DNA from: an uncultured Methanobrevibacter sp.
Lineage (GTDB): Archaea > Methanobacteriota > Methanobacteria > Methanobacteriales > Methanobacteriaceae
Direction: 5' to 3'
DNA length: 64,000 nt
Assembly: GCF_902801725.1 (NCBI RefSeq)
Contig: NZ_CADCJB010000002.1
Span: 1-64,000 of the forward strand
Positions within the stretch are counted from its first letter, which is position 1, and every line of letters starts with the position of its first letter. Under the pieces are notes generated by a model that worked only from the letters and a program-made list of their open reading frames with translations, was not told the DNA's origin and made no database searches. Positions 8,464 through 17,062 of the stretch are shown here, piece after piece. Both the position numbers and the translations under genes were made by a program.

Positions 8464-10362
8464 TTATTTTTTTGAATATTTTTCGATTCTATAAATTAGT
8501 TCCTTAATGATTCCATCATTATTGTAATTTTTAACTTTTTCAAGCCTATTTTGATATTTTGGAAGTCGTTTAAGGAATCTTTTGATTTTTGAAGCATTCA
8601 TTACTTCATGATATTCTCCATAGCCTAGTTTTTGAACATAGAATCCGTTCAATGTTTGCTCAAAGTTTCCTGAGGCTGGAATTGAAAATATCGGTTTTTT
8701 AAGATATATTGCTTCAGAAATGAATGTGAATCCTCCATTGCAGATTACAGCTTTTGATGAAGCCAAATCTTCGTAGAATTCATCTTCATTAAATTCTTTA
8801 AATGTTAGGTTTCTGTCTTTTTTATTTATGTTGAATCCATAGATAATGAATTTTTCATTTTTCAGTGCTTTCAATTTACCGACAAGTCTTCCACTTTCTT
8901 TACTTGTCTGATAAACAATGATATGATCTCCTTTGCTAGGCTTTAATTTTAAGATATCCTCACGTATGACCGGAGGATAAATTACGGCATGTTTTCTGGA
9001 TTTAATCTTTGGAAAGAAGAAACTTGTTAAAATATGTATTTTTGGTTTTACGACATATGTCTTTATAACTCCCTTTGCCTTAATCATTTCCATAAAATGG
9101 TGTTTTGGATAGTCAATTTTTGTTTGTGTCATCATATGGATATTGTCTAAGCTGATTAATGGAATATCCAGGAGTTTTGAAACGGATGTTGCATAAATTT
9201 CAAAGTCAGTTACAATCACGTCTGGATGTAGTTGCCTTGCTTTCTTGTATAATATTTCATATCCTGCCCGGATATTTTTAGGATTTCTTTTTAGAGCATT
9301 AGCCAGTGTTTTCAGATTATTTACCTTATTGTTGATGTATACTGTATTGAAACCACCAATTTTGTAAACATTATCAAACTTCGAACTTAAATAATTGTAG
9401 GCTCTGTCGCTTGAAAAGATATGCACATCATATTTGTCTTTAATTCTGTCAACGATTACGGATGTCCTTATAGCATGACCCATTCCCTCTCCGCAGACAC
9501 AATAGAACACTACCTTTTTGTTTCGTTTCGCAGTAGTTCTAATTAAATGTCTTCTGGTTGTTTGAATTCTTTGAATTGAATTATCGTAATGTCCTTTAAT
9601 CCGGTTTATCTGGTCTGCACGATCTTCCAATTTGGATAGTCTTGATGTTGAATCCCTCTCTTTTCCATGGTCAAAAGTATAGTTAAGTTCTTCGGCATCG
9701 GTTCTTTTTCCTAAAAAATCATTGACGGTGCTTTTACCATATTGTTTTATGAGTGTTTCAAGACCGTCCTCTTCAAGACGTCTTGTTGAAACTCCAATTT
9801 TTGCACTTCTCAATACTTTAAATTTCTCTTTTTTGGATAATCTTTCAATATAATCGGTATCCTCGCCAAATGTTAATGATTCGTCAAAACCACCACATTC
9901 GTCGTGCAGTTCTTTTCTTGAAATGATTCCGTAACATCCGGCACCATGAGGTTTTATTTTTTCAGCGCTGATCATGAAATAATTGGCAAAATCATGAAAC
10001 AGTTTGTCTTCAATCTTTTCTGAAAGAGGCAGCATTTGGGTAATTGCTATTCCAAGCCTTTCCATTCTAAATTCATACAAAACATTTCTCAGGTAATCCT
10101 CCGTAAGCTCCAAATCGGAATCTAAAAACAGCAGATAATCACCTTTCGCCACTTCAGCACCTCTATTCCTGCCTATTCCAGGAAGTCCTCCTTCAACTAC
10201 TACACAACCGTATTCTTCAGCAATTTCCCTTGTTCTGTCAGTAGAATTAGCATCAGCAACTATAATTTCATAATCACTAAAACATTGGCGTTTAATGCTA
10301 TCCAATAGATTTGGAAGATATTCCTCTTCATTATAGGTAGGTATGATAATGCTAAAAATCAT
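8464..10362 (-). CDS. two-domain glycosyltransferase: GT2 fused to a GT-B fold domain
   Basis: 632 aa. Residues 1 to about 230 form a GT-A family 2 transferase (SIIIPTYNEEEYLPNLLDSI at the start, DSD metal motif at 81-83). After a charged linker, residues from about 283 form a second domain beginning VVFYCVCGEGMGHAIRT. This resembles GT28/MJ1255-like GT-B enzymes, with a C-terminal nucleotide-sugar site around NGGFTFISEAIYLKKPIFSIP. Two transfer activities in one chain suggest sequential sugar additions to a lipid or cell-surface glycan. There are no membrane segments, so it is probably cytosolic or peripheral. The neighbours are a transporter and membrane proteins, which give no further pathway hint. 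Confidence 0.85.
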   Translation of the reverse strand: MIFSIIIPTYNEEEYLPNLLDSIKRQCFSDYEIIVADANSTDRTREIAEEYGCVVVEGGLPGIGRNRGAEVAKGDYLLFLDSDLELTEDYLRNVLYEFRMERLGIAITQMLPLSEKIEDKLFHDFANYFMISAEKIKPHGAGCYGIISRKELHDECGGFDESLTFGEDTDYIERLSKKEKFKVLRSAKIGVSTRRLEEDGLETLIKQYGKSTVNDFLGKRTDAEELNYTFDHGKERDSTSRLSKLEDRADQINRIKGHYDNSIQRIQTTRRHLIRTTAKRNKKVVFYCVCGEGMGHAIRTSVIVDRIKDKYDVHIFSSDRAYNYLSSKFDNVYKIGGFNTVYINNKVNNLKTLANALKRNPKNIRAGYEILYKKARQLHPDVIVTDFEIYATSVSKLLDIPLISLDNIHMMTQTKIDYPKHHFMEMIKAKGVIKTYVVKPKIHILTSFFFPKIKSRKHAVIYPPVIREDILKLKPSKGDHIIVYQTSKESGRLVGKLKALKNEKFIIYGFNINKKDRNLTFKEFNEDEFYEDLASSKAVICNGGFTFISEAIYLKKPIFSIPASGNFEQTLNGFYVQKLGYGEYHEVMNASKIKRFLKRLPKYQNRLEKVKNYNNDGIIKELIYRIEKYSKK

Positions 10363-10411
10363 ATGTTAAGATTTATTTTTTAAAGTAATAAGTTTTTTTG
10401 ATTTGCTTATT

Positions 10412-11299
10412 TCAGTTAATTTTTTCATTTTTTGTCAGCATCATCATTGCAATCATCGTCAGGATAAATCCGCAAAGCATAATTGGTGTTGGAATTTCAG
10501 AGTATATTAACAATCCAAATATTAAAGCGGCAACAGGTTCGGCTCCAGAAAGCAATATTGAGGATACTCCTGAATCCATATAATTTAAACTGATGGTTGA
10601 TAGAATATATGGAAGTGCAAATGAGAATGTTGAATGCAATATCAGAAATATGATTGTTGATGTGGGATTGATTGAAACAAAAGCTGTAATCTGATTAAAA
10701 TTTGTAAATGGTATTAAAGCAATTGAAATGAAGATTATTGAATAAAATAGGATTGTGTATGTATGTTTTCCTGATTCGATAGACTTTTTTGAGCTCATCA
10801 AATAAATGGCCCAGAATACTGCAGCACCAATGCCAGAAATTATTCCGAATAATGAAAAGCTTGCTATATTGTCTTCCAAAATTCCTGTCATAAGAAAACA
10901 TCCAAAAATGGCCAGAAACATGCAAACCAACTTTTTTTGAGTAATTTTCTCTTTAAATAATACATACGCAAAAATCAATACAAAAATAGGTGCAGTAGAA
11001 AGCAGCACTGCAGCAAGAGACAGTGGAATGGTATTCATGGAATTGTTATAGCATAGATTAAGTCCTGTAATACATATGGAACATAATAAAATCAATGGGA
11101 TGTCTGTTAAGCTGATTTTGAACAGGTCTCTGTTTGATAGGGCTATTGCAATAACTATTGGAATTATTGCTATTGTAAACCTTAGGAAAAGCAGGGTTGT
11201 TGAATCTATTCCATTTTGGGTTAATGTTCGAACAAACAGTCCGCTTGACCCAAACATGAATCCTGCTAAAATGGGTAAAAGTGTGTATATTCTTCTCAT
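10412..11299 (-). CDS. EamA/DMT-family permease
   Basis: 295 aa with about ten membrane segments in two similar halves, as in the drug/metabolite transporter superfamily (N-terminal GFMFGSSGLFVRTL, second half FSLFGIISGIGAAVFWAIYLM). Members export amino acids, metabolites or drugs; no substrate can be read. Its start overlaps the stop of the upstream 359-aa membrane protein by four bases (ATGA), so the two are translationally coupled. Confidence 0.88.
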   Translation of the reverse strand: MRRIYTLLPILAGFMFGSSGLFVRTLTQNGIDSTTLLFLRFTIAIIPIVIAIALSNRDLFKISLTDIPLILLCSICITGLNLCYNNSMNTIPLSLAAVLLSTAPIFVLIFAYVLFKEKITQKKLVCMFLAIFGCFLMTGILEDNIASFSLFGIISGIGAAVFWAIYLMSSKKSIESGKHTYTILFYSIIFISIALIPFTNFNQITAFVSINPTSTIIFLILHSTFSFALPYILSTISLNYMDSGVSSILLSGAEPVAALIFGLLIYSEIPTPIMLCGFILTMIAMMMLTKNEKIN

Positions 11300-12375
11300 T
11301 GTAATCTTAAGTATGAATAAATGTTCCAGCTAACGGTATAATACTCGCACGAATTGTTCAGGGGTACTTTCAAATCGTTGAGCAGTTCCATTTCATTGTA
11401 TTGTGAAGTTACATGATAGATTGTCCGGTCATTCTTTTGGCCGATTTTTTCCATCGGAATCTCTCCGAAGGTAATGTTGTCATCCATGTCTGCAATTTCG
11501 ACGGTATAATGGTCTGTTTCAGCTCCTGCAAAGGCTACTGTAAATCCCATGATGATTATTGCAGCAACGAAAAATGCCCATAAAAATCTGTTGAAAAGGT
11601 ATCTGCGTTCACTTAGCCCTGCATTTCTGTACGGTGGCTGTATTTCCTCATTTTTATCTAGCATACTTTTATCCTTTAATAGGGTTCCGATAACGTAGGT
11701 TGGGTAATAACCATTTCTATAAATATAGTAAAGTCCGGTTATCCCTACAGTTGCAGGAATTCCAAATATTCCACCGTCAATAGCGCCGATTAATAGACAA
11801 CTTGAGCATAATGCTATCAGAAAGTTTGTGGGCCATGTTCTATTTTGAATTGCCAAAACAAGAGTTACAAATAGGATTGGAATTAGCAAAATTACTAATT
11901 TGGCTACATCAGGAACATAAGTATACAATCCCACGCCAGTATTGATGTCAGATTGGATAAATGGTCCCATAATGTTTACTAAAACTTCACCTAATATTGA
12001 TTTTAACAAATGGGTATGCAGTATGCTTGTTGAACTCATGCCGTGTGTCATTGATGCGAAAATAGTATTCCATCCAATGCCCAATTGCATTCTAAAAATA
12101 AGTTCTAAGATTATTCCTAAAGTTAATAAAATAGATCCGAGGGCTATTGATATTTTCAGGTATTTTGTATTGTCAATTTCTTTATTGATGACTTGAGACA
12201 ATATTAAGAACAATCCCATAAGGCCAAAAAATAGTATGTCCTTTCCTTTTGACGAACCCATTAAAAATAAATGGGTAATAGGTCTTACAATGGGATTAAA
12301 TATGTTCGTTGCAAAAAGTACTCCTGCAAATATTATAAATAGAAATCCGACTAGGATAGTTTTATTAACTTTCAT
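11296..12375 (-). CDS. polytopic membrane protein of unknown function
   Basis: 359 aa. About eight hydrophobic segments occupy residues 5-290 (KTILVGFLFIIFAGVLFATN, LFFGLMGLFLILSQVI, LVILLIPILFVTLVLAI, WAFFVAAIIIMGFTVAFAGA). A polar C-terminal domain of about 75 residues follows (HYTVEIADMDDNITFGEI onward) and probably lies outside the cell. I recognise no domain. Four-base overlap with the downstream EamA gene suggests a shared job. It is divergent from the TauE-like gene. Confidence 0.72.
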   Translation of the reverse strand: MKVNKTILVGFLFIIFAGVLFATNIFNPIVRPITHLFLMGSSKGKDILFFGLMGLFLILSQVINKEIDNTKYLKISIALGSILLTLGIILELIFRMQLGIGWNTIFASMTHGMSSTSILHTHLLKSILGEVLVNIMGPFIQSDINTGVGLYTYVPDVAKLVILLIPILFVTLVLAIQNRTWPTNFLIALCSSCLLIGAIDGGIFGIPATVGITGLYYIYRNGYYPTYVIGTLLKDKSMLDKNEEIQPPYRNAGLSERRYLFNRFLWAFFVAAIIIMGFTVAFAGAETDHYTVEIADMDDNITFGEIPMEKIGQKNDRTIYHVTSQYNEMELLNDLKVPLNNSCEYYTVSWNIYSYLRLQ

Positions 12376-12411
12376 TACAATAATTTAAGTATTAATAGTT
12401 TAAATAAATTG

Positions 12412-13227
12412 ATGTTTATGTTTCCCATAGAATATTTCCTAGGTTTAATGTTAATAGGTATTTGCGCAGGATTTGCATCAGGCCTTTTGGGTGTTGGCGG
12501 CGGATTTTTAATTGTTCCTCTGCAATATTTTCTTTTAAAATACATTGGCGTTGAGCCGGATTTGGCAATTTTGATTTCTTTTGGAACAAGTCTGGCTATT
12601 ATTATTCCAACATCTCTCAGTGGTGCATACAGGCACACAAGAACAATGGACAATATTGTTAAGCCAGGAATCCGATTGGGTATTTTCGGAATAATTGGGG
12701 GTGCTATAGGTGGATTTGTTGCTTCAAGCCTGCCGTCTAGAGTGCTGGAGATAATATTCGGTCTTTTACTTTTGTTTGTAACTGTAAATAATGTCATTAA
12801 CATTAACAAGGAAAGAGAAGAAGCTAGAATACCATTTAATTTAATCACTGCAGGCATAATTGGTCTTTTAGTTGGATTTTCATCAGGTCTTCTGGGTGTT
12901 GGTGGAGGAATATTCCTAATAGCTATCCTAACTGCTTTTCTTGGCTTTTCATTGATTGAGGCTATTGGAACCTCTTCGGTATTTATTTGTCTGACGGCAA
13001 TAGGCGGATTTTTGTCATATATGATTTCAGGTTGGGGAGTAAGTACCTTTCCGTATTCTATTGGTTATGTTAGTATCATTAATTTTGTATTGATTGCAAT
13101 GTTTTCCGTTCCTTTTGCATCTATAGGGGCTAAAATGGCGCATAAAGTTCCTCAAAAGAAATTGAAAATCATTTTTTCAATTTTGGTATTCTATATGGCA
13201 TTGAAGATGTTGGGCATTTTGCCATGA
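12412..13227 (+). CDS. TauE/SafE family anion permease
   Basis: About 271 aa with roughly eight membrane segments in two halves. Each half carries the family repeat: SGLLGVGGGFLIVP near residue 25 and SGLLGVGGGIFLIA near 160. The family exports sulfite, sulfoacetate or similar organosulfur anions; the substrate here is not known. The start is uncertain: ATG 12412 is used, but TTG 12409 and ATG 12418 are equally possible and none has a ribosome site. The transcript may be nearly leaderless. Confidence 0.88.
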   Translation: MFMFPIEYFLGLMLIGICAGFASGLLGVGGGFLIVPLQYFLLKYIGVEPDLAILISFGTSLAIIIPTSLSGAYRHTRTMDNIVKPGIRLGIFGIIGGAIGGFVASSLPSRVLEIIFGLLLLFVTVNNVININKEREEARIPFNLITAGIIGLLVGFSSGLLGVGGGIFLIAILTAFLGFSLIEAIGTSSVFICLTAIGGFLSYMISGWGVSTFPYSIGYVSIINFVLIAMFSVPFASIGAKMAHKVPQKKLKIIFSILVFYMALKMLGILP

Positions 13228-13312
13228 TTTGTTATTTTTTTCAATATTCCATAACTTTTTTTAATAAAAATACTAAAAATTACATTAGGTTTAATATAAT
13301 TAATGTGATATT

Positions 13313-14602
13313 ATGAAAAGAAAAGATGTAGTTTTATTCATGATTGTCGGAACAGGTTTCAATGCGGACTCTGAAGATGCCGGATTTAAATTGCTTGCTC
13401 AAAAGTTATACTCAACAATTAATAAAATATATCCAAATTACGTGGTATTTTTCGCATCTGATAGGTCTAAAAATACAATCAAATACATTGAGGAATTATT
13501 TAAACATGAAAACGATGAATTTGTGGTTGGTGAAGATTATGAGGTTGTCCCTATTAATGCTATTGATGATTTCAACACCTGTTTTGAAGTATTCGAATCA
13601 AAATTATGGGAATTGGATATGGATATCACCAAGGAATATCAAATCATAATGGATTATACTTCAGGAACTAAAACAATGTCTGCGGCCATGGCATGCTGCG
13701 GAATGTTTTACACTAAAGATTTGATTTCAGTTGGTGGAGACCGCTCTACTGGTGAAGTTTCTGCAGGAACTGAAATCATTAATTACCAGAATCTGTATAA
13801 AATTTATGACCGATTGTCATTGATGAGAATCAGGAACTATTTTAACGCAAATCGTTTCATGCCTTGTATTGATATTCTAAATCAGATTGTGGATTTGAGC
13901 ATTCATAAGGAATCACTTTTGAATCTGTGTAAATCTTATTATTATTGGGATAATATGGATTTGGAGAAGGCTTACTCCTATTTGACAAAAGTCGATATCA
14001 ATCAGTGGGAATTCCTTGAACTTAAAGTCAAGTTAGAGAAAAATTTAAATGCATTGGGCATCATTGTCAACTCAAGATCTGAAAATCTGAAAAAATGTTA
14101 TGTCCTTGCAAGTTTGATTAACAATTCTAAAAGAAAAGCAGCAGACTATAAATATGATGATGCCATAGCCCGTTTATATAGGTCCTTTGAATTAATTGCC
14201 CAAATTAAATTGCTTAAATATGGCATTGTAAGTTCAGATATAGATGTTTCAGCACTTTTGGAAAAGAATGTGTCTCAAGATTTCATAGCTTATCTGGAAA
14301 AAATGCGCGAAGATAACAAAATTAGAATAGGTTTGACAGCAGATTTTCTGCTTCTTAATGAATTGGGCGATGATTTGGGAAAATATTACATGGCGAATGA
14401 AAATAAAATCAAAAATTTAACTCAAAAGAGAAATAACTCCATTTTGGCTCATGGTCTGGATTCTCAGTCAAAAGAGGATTTTGATAATTTTTTAGCCATT
14501 GTAGTTGATTTGGCTTTAAAATTAGATAAGGATATGAAAAGATTCTTAAATGAAACTGAATTTGCTAAATTTGATTTGAAACTAAAATTCAATCAATTTT
14601 AA
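13313..14602 (+). CDS. CARF-HEPN protein, TIGR02710/Cas02710-like
   Basis: 429 aa. The N-terminal half looks like a CARF (CRISPR-associated Rossmann fold) ligand domain: an opening strand with VGTGFN, and the signature DYTSGTKTM at residues 114-122 that matches the D-x-T-G/S-GT-K motif of the Cas02710 group. The C-terminal half is helical and contains R373-N-x5-H380 (RNNSILAH), which fits the HEPN ribonuclease R-x4-6-H motif. Proteins of this build are RNases switched on by cyclic oligoadenylate made by type III CRISPR complexes. No Cas10, other cas gene or array is in this window. It is a single gene with a strong terminator. The assignment rests on motif recognition only. Confidence 0.78.
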   Translation: MKRKDVVLFMIVGTGFNADSEDAGFKLLAQKLYSTINKIYPNYVVFFASDRSKNTIKYIEELFKHENDEFVVGEDYEVVPINAIDDFNTCFEVFESKLWELDMDITKEYQIIMDYTSGTKTMSAAMACCGMFYTKDLISVGGDRSTGEVSAGTEIINYQNLYKIYDRLSLMRIRNYFNANRFMPCIDILNQIVDLSIHKESLLNLCKSYYYWDNMDLEKAYSYLTKVDINQWEFLELKVKLEKNLNALGIIVNSRSENLKKCYVLASLINNSKRKAADYKYDDAIARLYRSFELIAQIKLLKYGIVSSDIDVSALLEKNVSQDFIAYLEKMREDNKIRIGLTADFLLLNELGDDLGKYYMANENKIKNLTQKRNNSILAHGLDSQSKEDFDNFLAIVVDLALKLDKDMKRFLNETEFAKFDLKLKFNQF

Positions 14603-14612
14603 GTTGAATATT

Positions 14613-14643
14613 GCCTTATTGATTAATTCAATAAGGCTTTTTT
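14613..14643 (+). terminator. intrinsic-type terminator after the CARF-HEPN gene
   Basis: Perfect 10-bp stem gccttattga (14613-14622) and tcaataaggc (14628-14637), loop ttaat, then six T residues. Confidence 0.75.
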
Positions 14644-14646
14644 CAT

Positions 14647-14853
14647 TTAAATCAGATGCATTAGTCTGATTATCCAGCTGATTACAAATACTGCAATTGA
14701 AAAGAATATCAGGAGCCTGCCATGTTTTTGATATAGTGCTACATCTTTTTTCAAGAAGAATAGTGCTCCTCCATAAATCAAACCAATTAGCGGAGAGATT
14801 ATTGCGATGATATATCCTATTATTGGAATAATAATTGTTCCTTCGTTTTCCAT
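14647..14853 (-). CDS. small two-span membrane protein
   Basis: 68 aa with two hydrophobic segments (IIIPIIGYIIAIISPLIGLI and LLIFFSIAVFVISWIIRLM) joined by a short charged loop. It begins at ATG 14853 after an AGGTGG ribosome site, which favours this frame over an overlapping open frame of 99 codons with no membrane or domain features. It is the last gene of a minus-strand run with the 284-aa membrane protein, YbjQ protein and DUF2116 protein. Function unknown. Confidence 0.75.
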   Translation of the reverse strand: MENEGTIIIPIIGYIIAIISPLIGLIYGGALFFLKKDVALYQKHGRLLIFFSIAVFVISWIIRLMHLI

Positions 14854-14880
14854 TTTTTTCCACCTTTTTTCTATTGGGCA

Positions 14881-15735
14881 TTACTGTTCATAATATTCTA
14901 CATAGATTCCCATTCCTCTTGCGGTAATTTGGATGTTGTCTCCTCCAATACCTATTAAATTATAAGTCATTTCCAAGTCTACAATTCCATTTCCACCGTC
15001 ATTTTTAATATTTTCGGCCAATTGAATTAAACATTCATCCTTTCCTTCCTTAATATTTGTTAAACATTGTTTTTCATTTAATTCCGGTTCGGGATGAATT
15101 ATTTTGAGATCTCTTTCTATAAGGATATATGACTGATAAATTCCTACAATCTTATGTTTTCTAGTTTTCATATCTGTGTTTGTTAAGAAGAAAAAATCTA
15201 AGCTATTTATTCTCTTGTTGCTTAAGTCTTCATCAAAATTTGGAACTGGTTTAGGTTCTATGTCTGGTCCGTTCCATTTAATGAACTGCTGGTGTCTAAT
15301 TCTATGTATAATTTTGTGAAATAAATCTTTTATTTTTTTAATTAAATTTGAAATGGCTCCGCCGATTACAACTAAAAAGATATAATTGATTAATGTGGGA
15401 AACGCTGCCTGGAGAATAACAACTATTGCTCCTGCGGTAATAAAATTAAATCCTAAAGTTGGATTTTTCAATATAAAACTGTAAAATGTAGTATAGATGA
15501 AAAGAATAAAAGCACTTATTGCACCTATATTTCTACCAATGGTCCTGTTAGCAAATATGGTTTCCACATAACCTGCAGCTAATGGTGCAAAAATCAATCC
15601 TAAATTCCATCCTACAATCGCTATGTTGTAATATAGAAAGGTTCCATAAACAATGAGTCCCACACTAGTGCCGATGAAAATGCAGAAAATTGAATCAATT
15701 ATTTTTTTTTTATCTTTACTTTCCATGTTATTCAT
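14881..15735 (-). CDS. membrane protein with a C-terminal YbjQ-like domain
   Basis: 284 aa. Five or so hydrophobic segments fill residues 13-130. A charged linker follows, then a soluble domain from about 180. Its end (IVDLEMTYNLIGIGGDNIQITARGMGIYVE without the tail) resembles the strand-rich end of the YbjQ/UPF0145 fold seen in the neighbouring 107-aa protein. I infer a membrane-tethered relative of YbjQ. The start overlaps the YbjQ gene by eight bases. Function unknown. Confidence 0.7.
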   Translation of the reverse strand: MNNMESKDKKKIIDSIFCIFIGTSVGLIVYGTFLYYNIAIVGWNLGLIFAPLAAGYVETIFANRTIGRNIGAISAFILFIYTTFYSFILKNPTLGFNFITAGAIVVILQAAFPTLINYIFLVVIGGAISNLIKKIKDLFHKIIHRIRHQQFIKWNGPDIEPKPVPNFDEDLSNKRINSLDFFFLTNTDMKTRKHKIVGIYQSYILIERDLKIIHPEPELNEKQCLTNIKEGKDECLIQLAENIKNDGGNGIVDLEMTYNLIGIGGDNIQITARGMGIYVEYYEQ

Positions 15736-16051
15736 ATTTAATGGCAGTACCGTAAGCGGTTACAAGTATTGTGTTTCCCATGGTACCGCCAAGATTATCG
15801 TAAGAAATTTTAAGGCCGATAATTGCATTGGCATCTAAATTTTCGGCTTTTTCAATCATACTGTTCAGGGAGATATCGCGCGCTTTTTTAATTTCTTCTT
15901 CATACCGGGATGTTGTTCCACCAACAACATCGCGAACACCTGAAAATAAGTCTTTATAGATATTTGAACCAATCAATGCTTCTCCAGTAACCAATCCTTT
16001 GTATTCTATTTTTTCTATATTTTCAAGTGTATTTGAAGATGTTAAAATCAT
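15728..16051 (-). CDS. YbjQ/UPF0145 family protein
   Basis: 107 aa, the normal length. It shows the conserved opening of the family (TSSNTLENIEKIEYKGLVTG), the RDVVGG stretch, and the C-terminal ANAIIGLKISYDNLGGT with a final VTAYGTAI strand. The family was named for a putative heavy-metal-binding pentameric fold, but no activity is established. It overlaps the membrane-bound relative downstream and follows a DUF2116 zinc-ribbon protein, so the three probably act together at the membrane. Confidence 0.9.
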   Translation of the reverse strand: MILTSSNTLENIEKIEYKGLVTGEALIGSNIYKDLFSGVRDVVGGTTSRYEEEIKKARDISLNSMIEKAENLDANAIIGLKISYDNLGGTMGNTILVTAYGTAIKYE

Positions 16052-16059
16052 ATATATCC

Positions 16060-16251
16060 CTATTTTACAAAGTTAATTATTGCCCAGACTATTAAAAAGA
16101 TTGCAATAACAATGTATAAAATAATTCTTGTTCTTCTAGTTTGTTTTAATCTCGCATCCCAGACTTTTTGACAGTCAGGGGAGCATACAAGTTCGTTTAA
16201 TGGTATTGGGGTCCCACAGATAGGACAATGTTTATGAGGTTCTACTGCCAT
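16060..16251 (-). CDS. DUF2116-type zinc ribbon membrane protein
   Basis: 63 aa. The N-terminal zinc ribbon has CPICG and CSPDC (residues 9-28). A basic stretch (RLKQTRRTR) is followed by one membrane helix (IILYIVIAIFLIVWAIINFV). This tail-anchored layout with a cytosolic zinc ribbon is that of DUF2116 proteins in methanogens. The ribosome site AGGAGATG precedes ATG 16251. The nine-base gap to the YbjQ gene suggests one operon. Role unknown. Confidence 0.85.
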   Translation of the reverse strand: MAVEPHKHCPICGTPIPLNELVCSPDCQKVWDARLKQTRRTRIILYIVIAIFLIVWAIINFVK

Positions 16252-16265
16252 TTTTTCATCTCCTT

Positions 16266-17054
16266 TTAAATTTTAAAAAATTCTTTAGTATTTTTAGTAA
16301 CTTGAACTGCAAGTTCTTCAGCATCAAGACCCATGCATGTTGCAATTGTTTCGAGGATGTGCGGTAAGTATTTTGGTTCATTTCTATTTTTTTTAGGCTT
16401 TTTATCAAAGTTTTTAGGTATTAAAAATGGTGCATCTGTTTCAATCATCAATTTTTCAGGAGGAATTACGCTCACTGCTTCTTGCAGGCCTCTTCCTCTT
16501 TTCATATCACAGATCCATCCGGTAACACCTATGTAACAACCCAAATCAATGTAGTTTTGTGCTTCTTGTTTTGTTCCAGTAAAACAATGGACAACTGCTT
16601 TTTCACTAATGCCGTCATGTTTTTTTAATATTTTAAATAAATCTTCATGAGCTTCTCTTTCATGTAAAAATAAAGGCATATTTAAAGTTTCAGCTAATTC
16701 AACTTGTGCTTCAAACCATTTTCTTTGTATGTCTTGTGGTGAAAAATTCCTATTATAGTCGAGACCGCATTCTCCAATGGCTACAACACTTTTGTTTTTA
16801 GCAGTTTTTTCTAATTCGTGGATTGTATGGCCATTACAGGTTTTTGCATCATGAGGATGAACACCGGAAGTTGAAAACAATGTTCCGGGGTATTTTGATG
16901 CATATTCAGCAGCTATTTGGCTTGAATGCACATTGGTTCCAGTAATTATAAATTGATTTACTCCAACCTTTTTGGCTTCTTCAATTATTTCCTCCTTGTC
17001 TTTTCTAAAAGAGGAATGCATAAGATTCAAACCAATGTCGATGAGATTTTCCAC
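16266..17054 (-). CDS. TatD family metal-dependent hydrolase
   Basis: 262 aa. An amidohydrolase TIM barrel: metal-ligand HPHD in the segment STSGVHPHDAKTC, the central EIG-like IGECGLDYNR, LFLHEREAHEDL, VVHCFTG, and the terminal IETDAPFLIPK, which are the TatD signature blocks. TatD proteins act as Mg-dependent 3'-5' DNases/RNases in repair; some archaeal members are uncharacterised. It lies eight bases after the UMP kinase gene on the same strand, so the two are likely co-transcribed. The usual first-strand ligand pair H-x-H appears altered here (DIGLNLMHSSF), which is a mild oddity. Confidence 0.92.
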   Translation of the reverse strand: MENLIDIGLNLMHSSFRKDKEEIIEEAKKVGVNQFIITGTNVHSSQIAAEYASKYPGTLFSTSGVHPHDAKTCNGHTIHELEKTAKNKSVVAIGECGLDYNRNFSPQDIQRKWFEAQVELAETLNMPLFLHEREAHEDLFKILKKHDGISEKAVVHCFTGTKQEAQNYIDLGCYIGVTGWICDMKRGRGLQEAVSVIPPEKLMIETDAPFLIPKNFDKKPKKNRNEPKYLPHILETIATCMGLDAEELAVQVTKNTKEFFKI

Positions 17055-17062
17055 AAAATCAC

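Noticed and set aside
12375-12857. 160-codon open frame antisense to the TauE/SafE gene
   Set aside because: It lies entirely opposite a clear membrane transporter; the composition (many P, I, K) is that of a reverse-complement shadow, with no ribosome site.
14582-14881. 99-codon frame overlapping the 68-aa membrane protein
   Set aside because: It has no domain or signal, lacks a ribosome site and spans the terminator; the 68-aa frame has AGGTGG and two clear membrane helices.
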